This document shows positions 1 through 11,216 of a DNA stretch of 64,000 nt, one piece after another. Below the pieces are notes generated by a model. That model was not told the DNA's origin and searched no databases. It worked only from the letters and a program-made list of their open reading frames with translations. This DNA is from Marsupella aquatica (Eukaryota; Marchantiophyta), in NCBI GenBank assembly GCA_973895155.1, contig OZ316899.1, forward strand, positions 3,038,001 to 3,102,000, read 5' to 3'. Numbering within the stretch: position 1 is the first letter of the stretch; the number at the start of each line of letters is the position of its first letter. Position numbers and translations under genes: made by a program.

Positions 1-1
1 C

Positions 2-649
2 CAACAAATAGCTCGGGATACCGGGGAGTTCATGGCTTGGAAGGTAGCCTACTTCTTCAATCAGGAGTTGGTTACCGTAGTAAAGGTAGGTCGGGCTCAG
101 TCGAAGGCCCTTCAATGGATAGAGTGGTACCGGGTTGAGTCCGTGTACCTAAAGGATGAAGTTGCGGCTCAAGAAGATGAGCTTCTGCAACTACGACCCA
201 AGGTTGCAGCCACCGATGAGTTGTTAGCAAATGCGCATGCCCTTACCGCCTTAGCTGAACAGGCCAAAGCCAAGGAGGCCAAGATTGTACGGCTCCAGAC
301 CCAGGTTGACAGTTTGAAGAACAAAATTGTCATCTGGCAGAAAGACCTAGAGGGGGCCAAAGAGTGGGCCCAACGTCACACTACGAAGATTGCCACCCTG
401 CAGGCCAAAGTGGCACGGCTTCAAGCCGAAGCCGAGAAACAGACCCAGGTGGTGGACAAGTTGACGAGCAATGCCCAGCAACTGGAAGAGGCATGCCAAG
501 AGGCACCTGAGGAGACGGACGCGGCAAAGCAAGAAAACAAATCTCTGCTGGACCAAGTCCAGCTCCTCAAGGCGGACAATGACAGACTCCATAGGCAGCG
601 GGATGGCCGCTCCCACTCGGACGGCTCTGGCAAGCGCACCAGACATTAG
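2..649 (+). CDS. Coiled-coil protein, 3' part, cut by window edge
   Basis: The frame is open from the window edge to a TAG at 647-649; the first in-frame ATG is at 32, but the protein probably starts upstream. From about residue 45 it is rich in Glu, Lys, Gln and Ala with Leu at heptad-like spacing, as expected of a long coiled coil, and ends in a basic Arg/His/Ser tail. No catalytic motif is visible. It resembles the ORF at 20.55-22.17 kb in composition and in position: both are followed by about 1 kb of non-coding DNA and then another element. I infer a retrotransposon-associated structural ORF. Function is unknown. Confidence 0.5.
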   Translation, partial: QQIARDTGEFMAWKVAYFFNQELVTVVKVGRAQSKALQWIEWYRVESVYLKDEVAAQEDELLQLRPKVAATDELLANAHALTALAEQAKAKEAKIVRLQTQVDSLKNKIVIWQKDLEGAKEWAQRHTTKIATLQAKVARLQAEAEKQTQVVDKLTSNAQQLEEACQEAPEETDAAKQENKSLLDQVQLLKADNDRLHRQRDGRSHSDGSGKRTRH

Positions 650-1660
650 CGAAGGGTTAGGCTTAGAATAGACTTAGGAGTAGCTAAAATAGGCTGGTAG
701 GACAAGTGTCGGCCAGAAGATAGCGGCGCTGACACATTAGCCAGCCTGTGTAGAATAGGTTAGACTAATAGGACAAGCAGGCACCAGCTTAGCAAGGATA
801 TAAGTTAGCATAGATTCGAGCACGAGTCCAAGCCGGTCCTCAGCCCTTAGTATTTAGCGGCCCCCCAGTAGAGGTTACGGGAGGGGGATTTTAGACTCAG
901 AGGTTGGCCATTCGTAGTACGCGCGGGGAGTCCCGAACTTGGTGAAGTGCCGGAGTACCAAGGGGAGGGTATACGACTAAGCTTGTTGGGCGAGTGCGGA
1001 GCCGGGCTCCGTTGTAGTGTATACTCCTCGGCCTTGGGCCCGTTCATTCACAAGGTGTCGGGTCAACCAATCGTAAAGTGTATGATCATAAATGAATGAA
1101 ATCCTTTCCCCTTAATTCCTTTGTGTAAATCGAGATTTTTGTTATGTATGAATACATGTATGAGTCTTGTGTGCAAGTATCAACGCCGGGCCAAACACGT
1201 TATGCCAACCGTGCACGGGGTGCCCAATACGGGTACGGGGTTGCGAGCCCGGGTTGAGCCCTTGTACTAATGGATCCGGATTGAAGGCGGTAACACAAAG
1301 GCTTAGAAGTTCATGAGCCAGGGTCGACCCCGTGTCGACTAAGGTACGTTCTGGCGATGGAACACAAACTATACCTAGGAGGTGTCTGTACATAATAGTA
1401 AGCGCACTTAGCGCTAGTTTACGTGAGTTAGGAGCATTTTGTGCGTCCCTCCCTGCCCGAACCCTCATATTTACGAAGGATGTGCCTGTCTAAGCCAAAG
1501 CCTGGGTTAATGCCTAGGCTGACGACGTGACATAGCCTTTTTTTTGGCGCTAGATGGAAGGGGCACTCTACGTGTAGTAGAGGGGAGACATGTGCGAATG
1601 CACTAGGGCGAGGTACACCAGTCCCCAATTTGTTACTAACCATTGTCATTATACGAGTAG
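650..1660 (+). other. Non-coding spacer, possible LTR
   Basis: No convincing gene lies here. The stretch separates the coiled-coil ORF from the gag of Gypsy element A, so it may hold that element's 5' LTR and leader, but I could not find a second LTR copy or a clear primer-binding site. One copy of the AGCGC...GCGCT palindrome lies at 1401-1420. Confidence 0.35.
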
Positions 1661-3163
1661 ATGCCCGTCACCCAATCTCAAGCCGCTTACTTGAGAAGAT
1701 TCACCAGCAAACGAGAGAGTGCGGCCACAACAAGCTCCGAATCCTCGAGCTTGGAGGATTTACTATCGCCTCGACGAATGAACATACCATCGGGACCTTC
1801 GGGGTCCGGACCATCCGGTCCTGCTCTGGTCCCTGCTGCGCCACCGCTAGCAGTACCAATGGCAACAGCCCCACCGGCTATGGCCCGCACTGCCCAAGTT
1901 CCCCCACAAGTATCGCATCGGTCACGGTTTCATTATTGACCTTTCAAAGGGCATCATGGGGACGATCCGGATGAATGGTTGGATGAATTTGAAGCCATTG
2001 CTAAGGCCAATGGGGAAGATGCCATTAAGCTAACCATCCTCCCCAGTGTGATGCGGGGAGAGGCTTGTCCATGGTACAACTCGCTGCCACCCGGGACCAC
2101 ATGGGCACAATTCCAAGTTGCGTTGCTGCAAGAGTTTTGTGCCATTGGATCGGAGCAGCGGTCTTTATTAAAAATCGGTCAGCTTTGCATGGGAAAGAAG
2201 GAATCCTTGCAAAAGTTCATTCAGAATTTTCATAAACTTGTTGCCAAGATCCGGCCAAGGCCAAGGGATGCGCTCCAGCTTACGTGGTTTCTCCACGGTT
2301 TGCCCACGAATATGCAATTTTGGGTGCGCCAAAATAACCCAATTTCAATGCAAGCGGCCATAGCGTGCGCCAAAACCTACCGAGAATCCACTTATAACTC
2401 TCGGCAAAGTCAACGGGCACGCCGACAGAAGGGCAAATACAAAACCTTCAGTGATAGTGACTCCGAATCGGACGATAAGAAGAAGAAGAAACGCAAGAAG
2501 AAGAAGAAGAAACATCGTTCGACCTCGTCTAGTTTGGAGACGGAATCTAGTTTGGATTCGACTTTGACCAGCGGATCCTCCACTTCCAACTCATCGGGGA
2601 GTGATTCAGAGAGTGAGAGCCAGAGCAAGAAGAAGAAGAGGCAAGCTAAGAAGGAAGAGAAGGTCAAGCCTCGTGTTCGACGAACACTCCCCAATCCAAA
2701 GGCCGCTGAAGCAGACAAGCTCAATGAAATTATGGATCGTCTCAAAGCATTGTCGGTACACCTTGCAGACAAGCCCGTGGAGAAAAAGAAACCTTCCAAG
2801 ACCCGAGTACACGCATGGTGCTCCAAGTGTTTCCAATCCGGTCACGTGGTGCAAGAATGCCCGCGATGGAAGAATAGGGTCCATCAGGTGGAATTGGAGG
2901 ACGCTAACAACCCGGGGCCAGAACCGGAGTCCACCGAGTACTTCTTCAAAGATGCCACAGATTTTGTCTACCAGATTTCCACGATGGGTCCACGCAACTT
3001 AGCTGATAGAACGGCTTACCCTTACCCAAACAATGGCAGGAATGTCCAGGTTATCAGTAACCCGAGCATTCCTCCTAAACCCGAGATTTGGCGATCCCCA
3101 ATTTTTTACAACTGTGAGAAGCCGAGTCACTTTGCCAGGGAATGCACCAAGCCAAGACGGTAG
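1661..3163 (+). pseudogene. gag: gag of Gypsy A (capsid plus zinc knuckles)
   Basis: The ATG at 1661 opens a Ser/Pro/Ala-rich N-terminus. One frameshift near 1890-1900 moves the reading to the frame that ends at 3161-3163. The capsid-like region (about 1930-2400) carries the EWLDEFEAIA, RGEACPWYNSLPPGTTW and QKFIQNF blocks of plant retrotransposon Gag. A long Lys/Arg and Ser-rich segment follows (about 2440-2680). Then comes a CCHC zinc knuckle (CSKCFQSGHVVQEC, near 2820-2860). A second knuckle near the C-terminus has lost its first Cys (reads YNCEKPSHFAREC). The product would package element RNA. The frameshift makes it non-functional as it stands. Confidence 0.8.
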
Positions 3164-3854
3164 GGAGATGGTCGGGGCACTCCACTATGTCAAGTTTGCA
3201 AAATTGAGGCCCACTCCACGGCCAATTTCCCCTTGGTGATCGCTGCCCGAGCAAGTGCAGCCAGGCCGGCCCTGGGAGGTCCTGCTACTAACGATGCCAT
3301 CATACAAATGCTCACTGTAGAATGGCAAGATGATACCACAGAATGGGTGAACCTGGTGGATGTGGGGGAACACCCGAACCCGTCGGACAAAGTTGAGTGC
3401 TACCGCGTGGCGACATGCACCAAACGAAAGCAAGAGAAACAGGAAGAGAAGCGTCAGAAGAAGCAAGATATGACCCCAGTGCAGCCAGCAGTAGAAATCT
3501 CCCCAGAGGAGGATGACGACTACCGACGAGACAACCCAAAGCTATTCTTCCCCCGTATCGAAGAATTGGTTAAGAAGCAGTTGGAGGCTTATGAAGCACG
3601 CGAATACTAGAAGGCTATCGACAAGGATATCAAAGCAGCTGAAGCCGCCCAACGACAAGAGTGGGAGAAGCAACAAGAGGAAGCCCAACGACGTCCCAAG
3701 GAAGAGAAGGAGGACTACGATATCCGGCAAGACATAAAAAGTTGCCTGGTCATGGCAACAGTAGGGCAATTACTGCACAATAATCCTCAGTATCGACAGC
3801 AATTGAGGCAGTTTACTCACGGGTCGACGATGAAGGCGGCTACCATGGGTAGGG
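3164..3854 (+). pseudogene. Gag-protease linker region of Gypsy A
   Basis: A frame open from about 3233 encodes a charged protein (KRKQEKQEEKRQKKQ near 3424-3468), is interrupted by a TAG at 3608-3610, and carries on in the same frame with another Glu/Lys/Gln-rich stretch to about 3850. No domain is recognisable. Position between gag and protease suggests part of the same polyprotein. The stop is probably a decay mutation. Confidence 0.5.
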
Positions 3855-4640
3855 ATGGCAGATTGCAACATGATCTACGAAGACCTAGAGGCGCCGGACA
3901 TATCTATTGAGATAAACAATTGCACCATTAAGATGGTCCTGGTCAATGGTGGCGAGGGAGTCAACATCATGACTGAAGAAACGTTGATCAAGCTGGGATA
4001 TCTCACGTATCAACCCACTGCCCAAGCCATTCGATTAGCTAATGGGGCACAGGTCCTTCCTTTGGGCACGCTCACACGGGTGCTCACTCTTATAGGGGGC
4101 GTTGAGTTCTACCTCAACTTCCTAGTCATGAGACCGGTGAGACCATCCTCTTATCCAATTCTGCTAGGGAGGCCATGGCTGTATGGGGGCAACGTAGTCA
4201 TGGATTGGGGAAAGAAAGAGTTGAGATTCGGGACACCCACCGTGCGAGTGTCATGGGCCTTGGATGACTATCAGGGAGAGACACCTCAGGGGCCAAAGGG
4301 ATATGATTCAGAGACCTCGGAGGAAGAAGAGCTCAACATGATAGAGCTCATTTCATCTCTTTCCGAGGAAGATGTTTTTGGAATAGAGGCAACACAAGAC
4401 ACCCATCTCATGAACTACCCAAAGGAAGACACGTGCGACCTCAACCCAAATTCCTCTAACCTCTCGACTAAGGTGCAGCCCGCCCAAAGTCTCAGCCCAA
4501 AGGACACACAGAATGTAGCTCCAGCTAAGCTGGGAGCTGAAGCCATTATGCATACCATCAACCCCTCAGGAAGCGAGGCCACCATGACCTCAGCCAAAGC
4601 CAAGATTTTGGGGTCCAAGCAAAGGAAGCAAGTATCCTAG
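3855..4640 (+). pseudogene. Aspartic protease of Gypsy A, catalytic Asp replaced
   Basis: The segment EDLEAPDISIEINNCTIKMV leads into VLVNGGEGVNIM, which aligns with the DGG/DSG active-site loop of plant Gypsy proteases. The first residue of the triad is Asn (AAT at 3945-3947), not the catalytic Asp. The retropepsin fold continues with PLGTLTRV and PILLGRPWLYG. After about residue 150 the protein becomes an acidic linker. Without the Asp the enzyme should be inactive, in line with decay elsewhere in the element. Confidence 0.75.
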
Positions 4641-4655
4641 GACCCTTCTATCCCG

Positions 4656-6470
4656 ATGAAAGAAGACGCGGTCGCAGCACCAAAGTCAAACCCTACCCCG
4701 CCAATGTACGGAGGAGTCCGCTTAGCAGAGCTAGACACTAGCCTGGACCCGGGCTTGCGTAATCAAGTAGAAGTCATCAAGAAGGAGCACTACTGGAAGT
4801 ACACCACGAGGATGGATAAGATGTTCAACTTAGGCCACGCCTTGACGGGTGAGGCCAAGAAATCCATTCAGTCATTGCTCAAGGAGTACAAGGATGTGTT
4901 CGCATGGAGCCATCATGACCTGACGGGTGTCTCTCCCAAGCTAGGAGAACACACAATCAACCTGAACCTAGGTGCACACGCGGTACGGTAGTCCCAGCAA
5001 CGTATAAACCCAAGATATTCAATCTTGGTGAAAGAAGAGATCGATCGTTTACTGGCCGCGGATATCATTTACCTGGTAATGGCAAGTGATTGGGTATCTC
5101 CCATTGTCATCGTGCCGAAAAAGGGAGGCACGGAAGGGAAGCCCAAAATCCGCATCTGTCAAGATTATTGTAAGCTGAACGATGCTACCCAAAAGGACCA
5201 TTACCCGTTACCATTCACGGATATGGTTTTGGATATGGTAGCCCGGAATGAAATCTATACCTTCCTTGATGGCTATTTGGGCTACAACCAGATTTGGATC
5301 TGCCTCTTGGATCAGCTAAAAACCACATTCACTACCGAGTGGGGGACATTCGCATTTTGGAGGATGCCGTTTGGGCTGTGTAACGCCCCGACTATGTTCC
5401 AGCGACTCATGATGAATATTTTCCATGATTTCCTATGGGAGTTTTTGGATATATTTATCAATGACTTTGCCATCTTTGGAACTGTGGCCATGCACCCCAA
5501 ACACCTACGACGTACTCTACAGCGATGCCGGGAGGTTAACCTTAAGCTCCACCTGGGCAAGTGTTTAATTGGGGTAGAAGAGGGAGTGTTGCTTGGCCAT
5601 CGGGTATCCAGATGGGGTATTGAAGTGGACCAGGAGAAGGTAGCAGCCTAGATGGCAGTAGTGTTTCCCATGGATCAAAAAGATGTAAGGTCTTTTCTAG
5701 GCTATGTCGGGTACTATCGCCGGTTCATTAAAGACTTTGCTAGAATTGCATTGCCCTTAATTGAGATGATGAAGAAGGATGCGTTGATCAAGGAGACACC
5801 CCGAAGACCGATTGCTTTTGAAGAACTCCGTAAACGACTCACCACCGCACCTATCATGGTCACCCCAGACTGGAACAAGGAATTCCATGTGTATGTCGAC
5901 GTGTCCGGGTTCTGTATCGGGTCCGTGCTCAGTCAGCTTGATGAGAATGGACGTGACCACCCCATCTACTTCGCTAGCCGTCAACTATTCGCAGCCGAGA
6001 AAAACTATTCTCCCACTGATCGAGAAGCTCTGGGTATTATCTACTCATGTAAGAAGTTCTGACACTATCTGCTCGACTATAAGGTCATATTCCACACAGA
6101 TCATGATACCCTGAAGTACATGGTCAACAAAGCAGATGTCATGGGAAGGATAGCCCGGTGGGTGTTACTAATGCAAGAGTTTAATTATGAAGTACGGGTT
6201 CGACCCGGGAAGGCACACCTCAATGTTGATTTCTTTTCAAGACTGGATGGAGTACCAGTCGGGCAACCTATTAACGACACCTTCCCTGATGAGGAATTGT
6301 TCCACGTAGGGATGGGAGCGCCAACATGGTATGGGCCAATCATTACGTTCCTTCTAACTAGACGCATCCCCGACGGCATCAACCAGGAAGCTGCCGCCGT
6401 ATTTCTCCGAAAGGCGGGGCCATACATCATGATACGGGGAGTCGCGGAACTTGACTACCTTAACACTTAG
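4656..6470 (+). pseudogene. Reverse transcriptase-RNase H of Gypsy A, broken
   Basis: RT blocks are clear: SPIVIVPKKGG, RICQDYCKLN, FAFWRMPFGLCNAPTMFQR. The metal-binding YxDD-like box reads FINDF, with Asn (AAT, 5460-5462) at the first Asp. RSFLGYVGYYRRFIKDFA marks the connection, followed by RNase H (FHVYVDVSGFCIGSVLSQ, REALGIIYSCKKF). In-frame stops at 5649-5651 and 6060-6062 replace residues conserved in the family, and an earlier stop lies near 4990. The remaining ORF (6120-6470) ends without an integrase zinc finger or core. Confidence 0.85.
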
Positions 6471-7918
6471 CTCCGGCGTCGCTGACTCTGACGCCGAGCT
6501 CACTTATGGTCCAGGCCCGGATAGGCCATCCGGGAAGGACTGAGGAGACTTGTGGGCAATGAGATGTGGCACTGGGGAGGCAAGGGGCCAAGCTGGGGAC
6601 ACACACTAAGGACTTGGACTAGCCTATGGCTGGTCGGGTCAAGGGGAAATGGGCCGGGCTCAAGGATGGCCGTCCGGACCGTCGGATGGACTTTGAGTTT
6701 GGAGGACTTGGGAGTGAGCTCCTCTTGGGCCCAAGGCCAATGGAGTTGACGCCATTGGCAATGGACACTTGGGGCGCAAGTTGTGGCCCGATCCGGGTTG
6801 GGCCGGTCGGAGGCCCCAAGCGGCGGTCAGAATTGAGGGCCTAGGCATGAGCACTGGGTCGGCCTGGTCACAACGGGCTAAGGCACTCCGCTTGCGGATG
6901 CCTATCAAGAAAGTTATGGGCGTTGCCAGTTGGTGGCGCACCCATTATGCGCGATGGGATCCGGGTTGGGGGCCAAATGTTTAGGGACCAAAGCTGGTCC
7001 GGGGGTGACAGGTCTCCAGAAGCATATATGAGGGGAGTGGTGTCTCCCTGGGGGCTAAGGCTGAGCCGAAGTCGTGAGCCGCGGCGGTCGCGACACTAAG
7101 GGAAACCGACAAATGGAAATGACGATATCTCCCCAACGGGAAGTCCGTTGGAGGACTTCTTGGGTGCGTTGGAAATCTCTTGAGGAGGGCTACGCCCTCC
7201 TAAGCTCAGATGGGTCCGGGAGTGCCATGGGTTCTTGTGGTTTGCGGGTGTTAGCTCGCCCACTTGCCAAATCCTGCCGAACAGCAGCCAAGCCGCGTTT
7301 AGCCTCCCAAGGGAGCTTGTGTTGGGGAGGAAAGGCCAAGTAGGTATGGAGGCTGAGTCCCAAGGGCGCTTGGTCCCTAGACCATTAGTGGGGCGAACCG
7401 GGAGCGGTTGTTAGAATCGGGGCCGTTTTGGTCCCGGCGTGTTGAGACAAGCTTTAGGACAAGCTACGCTAATTGGGCCATGAGCATGTCCTGAGGTCAG
7501 GGCGGTCAGTTGGTGATGGATAGGTACGAGGGGGAACTTGGGCCACGCCCAAGGAAGGAGCTGTTCTGGACAAACGGTGGGCGTGGGTTGTGGTTCCGGC
7601 TTATGGCATCGGGAGGACCTATCGCTGACCTATTTCCCAATGTCTGTTGAACTTGACTTAGGATGCTAGACTTGTCGAGTTCTAGATCCTGAAGGGTTAC
7701 TTACCGAGGTGTTTGGTTGCTTGTGCAGATAGGGAGGACCGTTGAGTAGCGGTCGTGTTAGAGAGCAAGTGCGGCTTTGTATGGGAGAGGCCGTTGGCGG
7801 TGCAAGGGGCACTAGGTTACTTGCTCGAGGTATTCCATGGAGGCGTTCGGGCACCAAGGGCACTTAGGCGTGAGTGCTGGGATTGGTGAGGGCGCTGGGT
7901 GGCAAGGTCCACCACTTG
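6471..7918 (+). other. GC-rich non-coding, probably 5' LTR of Gypsy B
   Basis: No coherent protein reads through this stretch; the open frames here are composition effects. It lies directly upstream of the primer-binding site of Gypsy B, so its right part should be that element's 5' LTR. The left LTR edge and any remaining 3' end of element A cannot be placed because no second LTR copy is present. Confidence 0.45.
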
Positions 7919-7930
7919 TGGTATCAGAGC
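7919..7930 (+). other. Primer-binding site of Gypsy B (tRNA-iMet type)
   Basis: TGGTATCAGAGC matches the sequence complementary to the 3' end of plant initiator tRNA-Met, used by many plant LTR retrotransposons to prime minus-strand DNA. It lies four bases after a CA that could end the LTR (7913-7914), and 131 bp before the first gag ATG. Confidence 0.8.
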
Positions 7931-8061
7931 GATTGCTGGCATAGACACCGAGCTGGGGTTGTGCTAAGTCGGAATCCAAAAATCTTAGCGGATTTTTGAG
8001 GGGACTTAGTGCTTCAACGTGCCCGGCGGGTCGACTGCGGGCAGATTCGGTCGCTGGGAAC

Positions 8062-9767
8062 ATGGCTAAAAACACTCAATCAAAGAGTGGCAAACAGGCT
8101 CCCCCACCAAGGGGAGAACCCAAGTCCAAGATGAACAGAAGGAGGACGGGTTGACTTCCTTAGACAAACGTTTTAAGTAGGACAAAGAAGACGCAACAGC
8201 CAAACCGTCGACCGCTACGGTGAACATGGCAAGTGCAGAACGCCGTCAACTTAAAGGGAATGAGGTGGCTGATCCTTCAGAGGATGGGTTGGATGACGAC
8301 GACTCCGATGCAAAAGGAAGCGACAACAAGGCTGAAGCCAAAATAGAGGAAGAGGGTCAGGACCCAGAGAAGGAACTGATCCTAGCCTTGAGAGGGTTGA
8401 ATGCGGAACCAGAGGATGATGTCAAGCCGGACGTCATCCTGGATAATTTGACCAAGCAGAACTAGGATGACGCGGGTGATACCTCAGTCCCGGGAGGTCA
8501 TGGTGCTTGTAAGACACGGGGGGTATCACCAAAATCCATAAGAGAACCTAAGGACAGGTGGCCCGCAAAGGAAAGACGGTTGGAGGACTGTCCTCATACA
8601 ACCCGCAAGGGCCCGACCGCTGACAACGGTCTGGGTCCGTTGACTCAAGACCAACGACTCATCTATGAGCAATTGGAACACAACAAGGGGGCCCAGATTA
8701 AGTACTTACTTAGTCTGGGTAGTCAGAGTGCGTCGCGTCCCGAGGGGGGAATGGTAGTTGGACGGAGTGTGTTTCAAGTGAACCAGCTACCGACTCCTCC
8801 AACTTACGATGGGGCCTACGAACAAAGTGGACAAAAGTTCCTGAGTTGGCTCTCCACGATGGAGATTCATCTCCAAGCGTGCGTTGAGCGTTCCACTTGG
8901 GCTACCGCAGCCGCTCCTTACTTGAAGGACTATGCCTTGACTTGGTACAAGTCATGGAAGAAGTCGTGAGAGGACTCCTCCTTGCCGTTAACTTGGGAAA
9001 ACCTGGTTGAGGGTCTCTGTGCTCATGTCACCACTAAGTACCCGGAACGGCACGCTCAGAAATGTGTAACGGAGATGAGCTTTAGGGGTGATATCCAAAA
9101 GTTCATCACTTATTACCAGAATTAGCTGGCGTGTATCCCGGCGGGACAAGACACCCTACATACACAGCTTCACAACTTTATCGTGAAGCTCCCGCCGTTG
9201 CTCAGGGAAAAGTTGCAGGAAAAGTGTCATGAGTTCAAAACGCTTTCTAACGCCTTCGACAAGGCCACTATGTTGGTGAATAACCATCCGGACTTGGCAA
9301 AGGTGGGTGGCAAGGGATCCGAGGGGGAAGCTGGGAAAGCGAAAGGTCCCGGGAATAAGCGTAAGCAACCTGAGGGGGCGGGGGCTGGTGGTTCGGATCC
9401 CTAGCCCCAGAATGGAGAAGCTAAGCAAAACCGGAAGGCCGACAACTTTAAGAAAGGAGCCTCATCGGCACAGAAAGCAAAGAAGCAAGAAACCATGGAG
9501 CAGAGGCGGGCTGAAGGTTTGTGCTTCACATGTGGTGCCATGGGCCATCAAAGTAAGGATTGTTCCACAAAAGGTGGCAAACCAAATGGAGATGGTGGAG
9601 GGCAGAAGAGCATTAAGGTAAGTATCGCTCTAATCAAACCCTTAGTAGCTGACAAGGTCCCTGTAGGGGATGTCCCTGACGGAGAGAGGGTGTTGTTGCG
9701 AGAGAAGATACCTAAAGTTAAGACAATGGATCCGGAAAAAACTGATTTTTGTGAATGTCACTTCTAA
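8062..9767 (+). pseudogene. gag: gag of Gypsy B
   Basis: The ATG at 8062 starts a basic N-terminus that runs into TGA after about 30 codons; a one-base shift restores an acidic segment (8220-8465). The capsid-like part follows at 8580-8969 (PPTYDGAYEQSGQKFLSWLSTMEIHLQA, here in two blocks) and 9183-9404. The nucleocapsid zinc knuckle CFTCGAMGHQSKDC is intact at about 9520-9565. At least four stops or frameshifts separate the blocks. It would encode the structural Gag if intact. Confidence 0.75.
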
Positions 9768-11216
9768 CCGTAATCTGGGTGTTGCTTTGGTGGATACAGG
9801 CGCAACCGCCTGCTTCATAAGTGGGCAGGCGGCAGCTTGTCTTGGGGTGGACGTGTTGCTACAACCGCTGGTGTGCAAGTTCGCCAACGACACAAAGGGG
9901 ATAGTGTCGAGGGTAGTGCATAGACTTCGGGTAGAGGTCATAGGCAAACAACAAAATTTTGTTAGTCAGGAGATGTTCTACGTTCTAGACGGTCTAGCCG
10001 TAGACTTCATTTTGTCGGTAGGTTATCTCAGAAAGCACAATGTTACCTTGAAACCGAGGGGTGAGGTGCTCCATTTTACCAATAAGGGCGGTGAGGCCAT
10101 CGTTGTACACAAAATTACTGAAAATAAAGAAAGATTTCTTAAAGCAAGTAAAGTGTCGTGGATGTCTCCGTGTGTATCGGCAAAGCAATGGTGGAAAGAC
10201 TTCAAGGGTGGACATGAATGTTTCTTCTTTCATCTCCACCCAACTAAGGAGGTTGCGTCGCAGCCAAAGGTCAAGTCAGCTAAGGTCGGGCCCGACTTCG
10301 GTCGAATTCCTGAAATTTTAGAGGAATTCAACGACGTGCTCTCGCAGAAGCTACCTAAAGGTTTACCCCCGTGGAGAGAAGTGGATCACCAAGTTGAGTT
10401 GGAGCCGGGATCGGCTCCTCGGGCTAAAGCTCCTTATTGTCTAAACCTGAATGAGCGAATGATGTTGAAGAACACCTTGGAAGAGTTGATTGACCAAGGG
10501 TTCATTCGCCCTAGTAAGAGTCCTTACGGGGCGCTGTTTGTGTCCAAAAAGGATGGTACTTTGAGATTTGCGCAGATTACCGGGCCCTCAATAAGCAAAC
10601 GGTAAAGAACAAGTACCCGTTACCTCATATGGATGACCTCTTCGTTTGCCTCTCCGGGGCTAAGAAGTTTTCAAAGGTGGACTTGCGGTCTGGGTATTAC
10701 CAGATCTGCATGGCTAAGGGAGACGAGTATAAGACCGCAATGGGCACAAGGTTCGGATCCTATGAGTTTTTGGTTATGCCGTTCGGGTTGTGTAATGCAA
10801 CCGCAACGTTCATGAAGATGATGAATACCATTTTTCATGACTTGTTGGACCAAGGAGTGGTCGTCTTTATTGACGACATCCTAATCTACTCGAAAACGTT
10901 GGAGGAACATGAGCAGTTACTCAGAGAAGTGTTCTCTCGCGTTCGTAAGGCTCATCTCTTTGCTAAACCTTGCAAGTGTGAGTTTGCGATGAACGAGATT
11001 CAGTTCCTCGGCCATACCTTTACCCCAAAAGGGATTACGCCTAGTCAGGACAAGCTTAAGGAGATCAAAGAATGGGAGCACCCGTCCAATGTAAGGCAAG
11101 TTAGAGCCTTCTTAAGATTTACGGGGTTCTATCGAAGATACATGAAAGACTATGCAAGGATTGCGAGACCCCTAAACGCGCTAATGTTGAAAAACAAAGT
11201 GTTTGTGTGGACATAG
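9670..11216 (+). pseudogene. pol: Protease-reverse transcriptase of Gypsy B
   Basis: The protease has an intact active site, VALVDTGATACFIS, near 9780-9825. RT begins with the QVELEPGSAP segment; the block KKDGTLRF is followed by a one-base frameshift near 10570, after which YRALNKQTV and FKVDLRSGYYQI-type sequence continues in the frame opening at 10629. The polymerase box FIDDILIYS (about 10865-10890) retains both Asp residues. The frame ends at a TAG (11214-11216) at a position where relatives have Gln. The catalytic sites are better preserved than in Gypsy A. Confidence 0.85.

Larger units (their letters stand above)
1661..6470 (+). mobile_element. Gypsy LTR retrotransposon A, decayed, no integrase
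   Basis: The order is gag, a Lys/Glu-rich linker, aspartic protease, reverse transcriptase and RNase H, all on the plus strand, as in Gypsy (Metaviridae-type) elements. The ORF chain stops at 6470 and no integrase follows. The frame breaks near 1.9 kb and carries in-frame stops in the linker, between protease and RT, and in RT and RNase H (5649-5651, 6060-6062). Catalytic residues of protease and RT are changed. LTR borders were not identified. This is a dead copy; an internal deletion or 3' truncation removed integrase. Confidence 0.85.

Noticed and set aside
2410-2826. 138-codon minus-strand ORF rich in Phe and Leu
   Set aside because: It is the antisense shadow of the Lys/Arg-rich AAG repeat region of gag A.
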